Positions 7,218 through 9,170 of a stretch of 9,170 bases of DNA are shown one piece after another; within the stretch, counting starts at the first letter, position 1; each line of letters starts with the position of its first letter. The position numbers were made by a program, and so were the translations under genes. The stretch is from Ignavibacteria bacterium UBA5771 (GTDB lineage Bacteria; Bacteroidota; Ignavibacteria; Kapaibacteriales; UBA2268), in assembly GCA_002418685.1 (NCBI GenBank), contig DIEP01000087.1, positions 1-9,170 on the forward strand. Direction: 5' to 3'. The notes below the pieces were generated by a model, which had not been told where the DNA came from, searched no databases, and was given only the letters and a program-made list of their open reading frames with translations.

Positions 7218-8198
7218 TCAATTAATATCAGATTTATTTCCGTTCTGTTCATACGCTTTAATTATATCAGCCACAAGTTTATGACGAACTACATCTTTTT
7301 CGTTAAAATACACAAATTCTATACCATCAATATTCTGCAAAATATGATTTGCATTCACTAATCCTGATTTGGAATTATCGGGTAAATCAATTTGTGTTAT
7401 ATCGCCTGTAATGATAGCCTTGGAATGGACGCCCAGACGTGTTAGGAACATTTTCATCTGCGTAATCGTTGCGTTCTGTGCTTCATCAAGGATTATGAAT
7501 GAATAATTCAATGTTCTTCCTCTCATATATGCAAGCGGGGTGACTTCAATTATTTCTTTATCTAGCATTGTATGGTATTTTTCGGGAGTGAGCATCTCAG
7601 ATAAAGCATCAGTAAGTGGTTTGAGATAGGGATCGATTTTTTCTTTCAAATCCCCTGGTAAAAATCCAAGTGATTCTCCTGCCTCAACAGCGGGGCGTGA
7701 AATTACTATCTTAGATACCTCATTGCGTCGCAAAGAAGCGATAGCCATTGCCACAGCGAGGTATGTTTTACCTGTCCCTGCTGGTCCGATCGCGAATACT
7801 ATGTCGTTTTCTTGCACTCTGCGATAATATTCGAATTGATTGGGAGTTTTGGCGCGAATTATTCCTTTTGCAGAATGCAGGACTATATCGCTATTTTTTA
7901 TCACAGGGCTTTTATCTTGCGTTTCTGAGTCGTTATTAACTTCAAGCAAGCGAATTACTGAAGTAACATCCTGAGTCGTAAGAATCCTGTTTTTCTTTAG
8001 TATATATACAAGTTCATTTATTACTTTCTCGATTATTGGAATTTCGTCAGCAGGACCGCTGATTGTCATTAAATTTCCTCGGACATTTAGATTGCTATTG
8101 AAATGATTTTCCAGAATGTCGAGATTTTCATCATTGAATCCCAAAAGAGCTTTTAAATCGATATCTTCAAGATTTATTTTCTTATCTATATTATCCAT
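7218..8198 (-). CDS. PhoH-like (YbeZ-type) P-loop ATPase
   Basis: This is a cytoplasmic nucleotide-binding protein of the PhoH/YbeZ family, associated in other bacteria with RNA metabolism and often encoded beside the rRNA maturation factor ybeY. Residues 1-70 form the small family N-terminal domain (F-N-D-E-N-L, then R-G-N-L at 40-43). The ATPase core contains Walker A G-P-A-G-T-G-K-T (138-145), the conserved S-R-P-A-V-E-A-G-E (167-175) with G-F-L-P-G-D (178-183), Walker B I-I-L-D-E-A-Q-N (235-242) and a T-G-D-x-x-Q-I-D-L sensor-like motif (264-272). Its 326 residues are normal for the family and nothing is missing. The ATG at 8198 has only A/T-rich sequence before it and no Shine-Dalgarno. 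A strong hairpin ends 22 bases upstream. No ybeY is next to it; the downstream partner is the diadenylate cyclase gene, 23 bases away. The biochemical role is not settled for the family. Confidence 0.95.
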   Translation of the reverse strand: MDNIDKKINLEDIDLKALLGFNDENLDILENHFNSNLNVRGNLMTISGPADEIPIIEKVINELVYILKKNRILTTQDVTSVIRLLEVNNDSETQDKSPVIKNSDIVLHSAKGIIRAKTPNQFEYYRRVQENDIVFAIGPAGTGKTYLAVAMAIASLRRNEVSKIVISRPAVEAGESLGFLPGDLKEKIDPYLKPLTDALSEMLTPEKYHTMLDKEIIEVTPLAYMRGRTLNYSFIILDEAQNATITQMKMFLTRLGVHSKAIITGDITQIDLPDNSKSGLVNANHILQNIDGIEFVYFNEKDVVRHKLVADIIKAYEQNGNKSDIN

Positions 8199-8220
8199 AA
8201 AATATTTTTAAAATAAAATT

Positions 8221-8262
8221 AAAACCTCACTCACATTATTAAGACAATGGAAGTGAGGTTTT
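8221..8262 (-). terminator. Rho-independent terminator or attenuator hairpin after the LysM gene
   Basis: AAAACCTCACT (8221-8231) pairs perfectly with AGTGAGGTTTT (8252-8262). A further 4-base pairing, CATT (8234-8237) with AATG (8246-8249), leaves an 8-base loop. Read on the minus strand, the stem runs into a T-rich tail (TTTTAATTTTATTTT), as an intrinsic terminator should; on the plus strand the T-run is cut short by GAATG. It lies 24 bases past the stop codon of the LysM gene and 22 bases before the phoH-like ATG, so it could also act in the phoH leader. Confidence 0.8.
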
Positions 8263-8286
8263 GAATGAAATTCAATTTGAATAACA

Positions 8287-9120
8287 TTATTCGCCTTTTG
8301 CTCCAGGCTGAATTTGTTGATTTTGTTGTGCGGGTGGAGTTGTTTGCGTATCTGCACTTTGTGCTTCCATTTGTGCTCGCTTGTTTCTCCAATAACGACG
8401 TTCAGCCTTTTGCTCATCTGTTGTTAACTGAGCTTTATCAGGGATTGTTAGAACCTGTCCTGGATGGATAATATCAGGATTCTTGATTTTGTCGGTATTA
8501 GCTTGCCATATTTTTGGCCAGAGGAATGGATCAGCATATATTTCCATATTACCCGCAATGTTCCATAAGCAATCACGATTTTCTGCCCATGTTCCAACAG
8601 TGTATGTGGAAATTTTCTTTTCACGATAAAGACCACGAATATCACGTGCAACAGCGATAATCTTATCATAAAATTCGGGGATAACAGAGATTTTGTTAGA
8701 ACGCAATTGATTCAGTTCATTTTCTGCTGCTTTCACTTCATCTTGACGTGCTATTAATTGGTCATTTGAAAGTGATTTGAGCTGTCTCACTTTTCCTTCG
8801 AGGGTTCCGAGAGTTTGCCTGTATGCATCAATATCTGCTTGTGTTACACCAAGAATAGTAAGGATCTCTTTGCGACAGTTTGAAAAATCCGCATTTAATT
8901 GATCGAGATCAGCTTTTGCTTGCCTTAATTGTTCATCAACAGCATTCATATCTTTCTGAAGATTTTCGATACGAGATTGGAAATCGATTATTCTTGCTGT
9001 AGCTTCCTTTTTAGTTAGTTCTTGATCGGGTAAACTTGAAGGAGGAAGCACTTGCTGCGAATAAGTAGTAAAAGTGGTTGCTGCAAATATTGCAATTATT
9101 AAGAGAATTGTTTTCTTCAT
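8287..9120 (-). CDS. Secreted coiled-coil protein with C-terminal LysM domain
   Basis: A 277-residue exported protein that probably binds peptidoglycan. A signal peptide covers about residues 1-21 (M-K-K, hydrophobic core, likely cut T-Y-S/Q), and there is no lipobox cysteine. Residues 36-145 are rich in Glu, Gln, Lys, Asp and Leu with heptad-like spacing, suggesting a long coiled coil. A LysM module covers about 172-227: Y-T-V-G near its start, C-L-W-N-I-A in the first helix and I-I-H-P-G-Q-V-L-T-I-P at its end. The middle W-P-K-I-W-Q-A-N matches the kind of LysM found in envelope proteins. The tail (about 250-277) is Gln/Pro-rich and probably disordered. No catalytic domain is seen. The start is fixed by an AAGGAGG site 5 bases before the ATG, unlike its neighbours. 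A terminator follows the gene, so it is likely its own unit or the last gene of one starting outside the window. Confidence 0.85.
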   Translation of the reverse strand: MKKTILLIIAIFAATTFTTYSQQVLPPSSLPDQELTKKEATARIIDFQSRIENLQKDMNAVDEQLRQAKADLDQLNADFSNCRKEILTILGVTQADIDAYRQTLGTLEGKVRQLKSLSNDQLIARQDEVKAAENELNQLRSNKISVIPEFYDKIIAVARDIRGLYREKKISTYTVGTWAENRDCLWNIAGNMEIYADPFLWPKIWQANTDKIKNPDIIHPGQVLTIPDKAQLTTDEQKAERRYWRNKRAQMEAQSADTQTTPPAQQNQQIQPGAKGE

Positions 9121-9125
9121 TTTTT

Positions 9126-9132
9126 CCTCCTT
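9126..9132 (-). promoter_or_regulatory. Strong Shine-Dalgarno site of the LysM gene
   Basis: On the minus strand AAGGAGG lies 5 bases before the ATG at 9120, a seven-base match to the 16S anti-Shine-Dalgarno end at good spacing. It fixes the start of the LysM protein. None of the other four complete genes here (the VWA protein, efp, cdaA and the phoH-like gene) has a comparable site. No promoter consensus is visible in the remaining bases up to the window edge. Confidence 0.8.
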
Positions 9133-9170
9133 TTATTTGTTTGGTTTGTAATCTGGCCAAATATCAGGCC

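Noticed and set aside
8265..8471. Plus-strand frame encoding a hydrophobic 68-residue peptide near the end of the LysM gene
   Set aside because: It is antisense to the LysM domain end and tail, and begins inside the terminator region without a ribosome binding site. The hydrophobicity is a by-product of the complement of polar codons.
1..9170. CRISPR arrays, tRNA or rRNA genes, insertion sequences, riboswitches
   Set aside because: I looked for regularly spaced repeats, cloverleaf-like patterns, transposase motifs and long structured leaders and saw none; all gaps between genes are under 170 bases.

Overview
The window is AT-rich and looks like a chromosomal fragment from the Bacteroidota/Chlorobiota (FCB) side of the bacterial tree, possibly an Ignavibacteria-, Kapabacteria- or Chlorobi-like lineage. 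Three things point there. The large secreted protein ends in a type IX secretion (T9SS) sorting domain. The EF-P tip loop reads P-G-N-L-R, which I recall from Chlorobi-type EF-P rather than the usual P-G-K-G. Most genes lack a Shine-Dalgarno sequence, and one candidate promoter fits the Bacteroidota TTG / TAnnTTTG pattern. The lineage call is an inference from memory, not from a search.

Layout, left to right. Positions 2-1009 (+) encode an S66-family LD-carboxypeptidase, probably cut off at its 5' end by the window edge. After a 75-base gap made almost entirely of A and T, with two small palindromes, positions 1085-5683 (+) encode a 1532-residue exported mosaic protein. Its order is signal peptide, von Willebrand A domain, Ig-like/ASH-like module, short SBBP-type propeller segment, tandem ASH (choice-of-anchor-D-like) modules, cohesin-like module and T9SS sorting domain. 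A 165-base non-coding gap carries a palindrome and a plausible promoter for elongation factor P (5849-6409, +).

The right half is on the minus strand and converges on efp with only 17 bases between stop codons. Read in its own direction, it starts with a secreted coiled-coil/LysM protein (9120-8287) that has an unusually good ribosome binding site. A strong stem-loop terminator follows, then a PhoH/YbeZ-type ATPase (8198-7218), and 23 bases later a membrane-bound diadenylate cyclase of the CdaA type (7194-6427).

Functionally the window mixes envelope genes (LD-carboxypeptidase, T9SS surface protein, LysM protein, and c-di-AMP synthesis, which in many bacteria is tied to wall and osmotic homeostasis) with translation/RNA genes (EF-P, PhoH). 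Apart from phoH-cdaA, which look co-transcribed, I see no tight operon. I see no mobile element, CRISPR array, RNA gene or clearly new multi-gene system. The most individual items are the mosaic T9SS protein, the terminator-like hairpin pressed against the phoH start, the cdaA gene without its usual partners, and the Asn-tipped EF-P.
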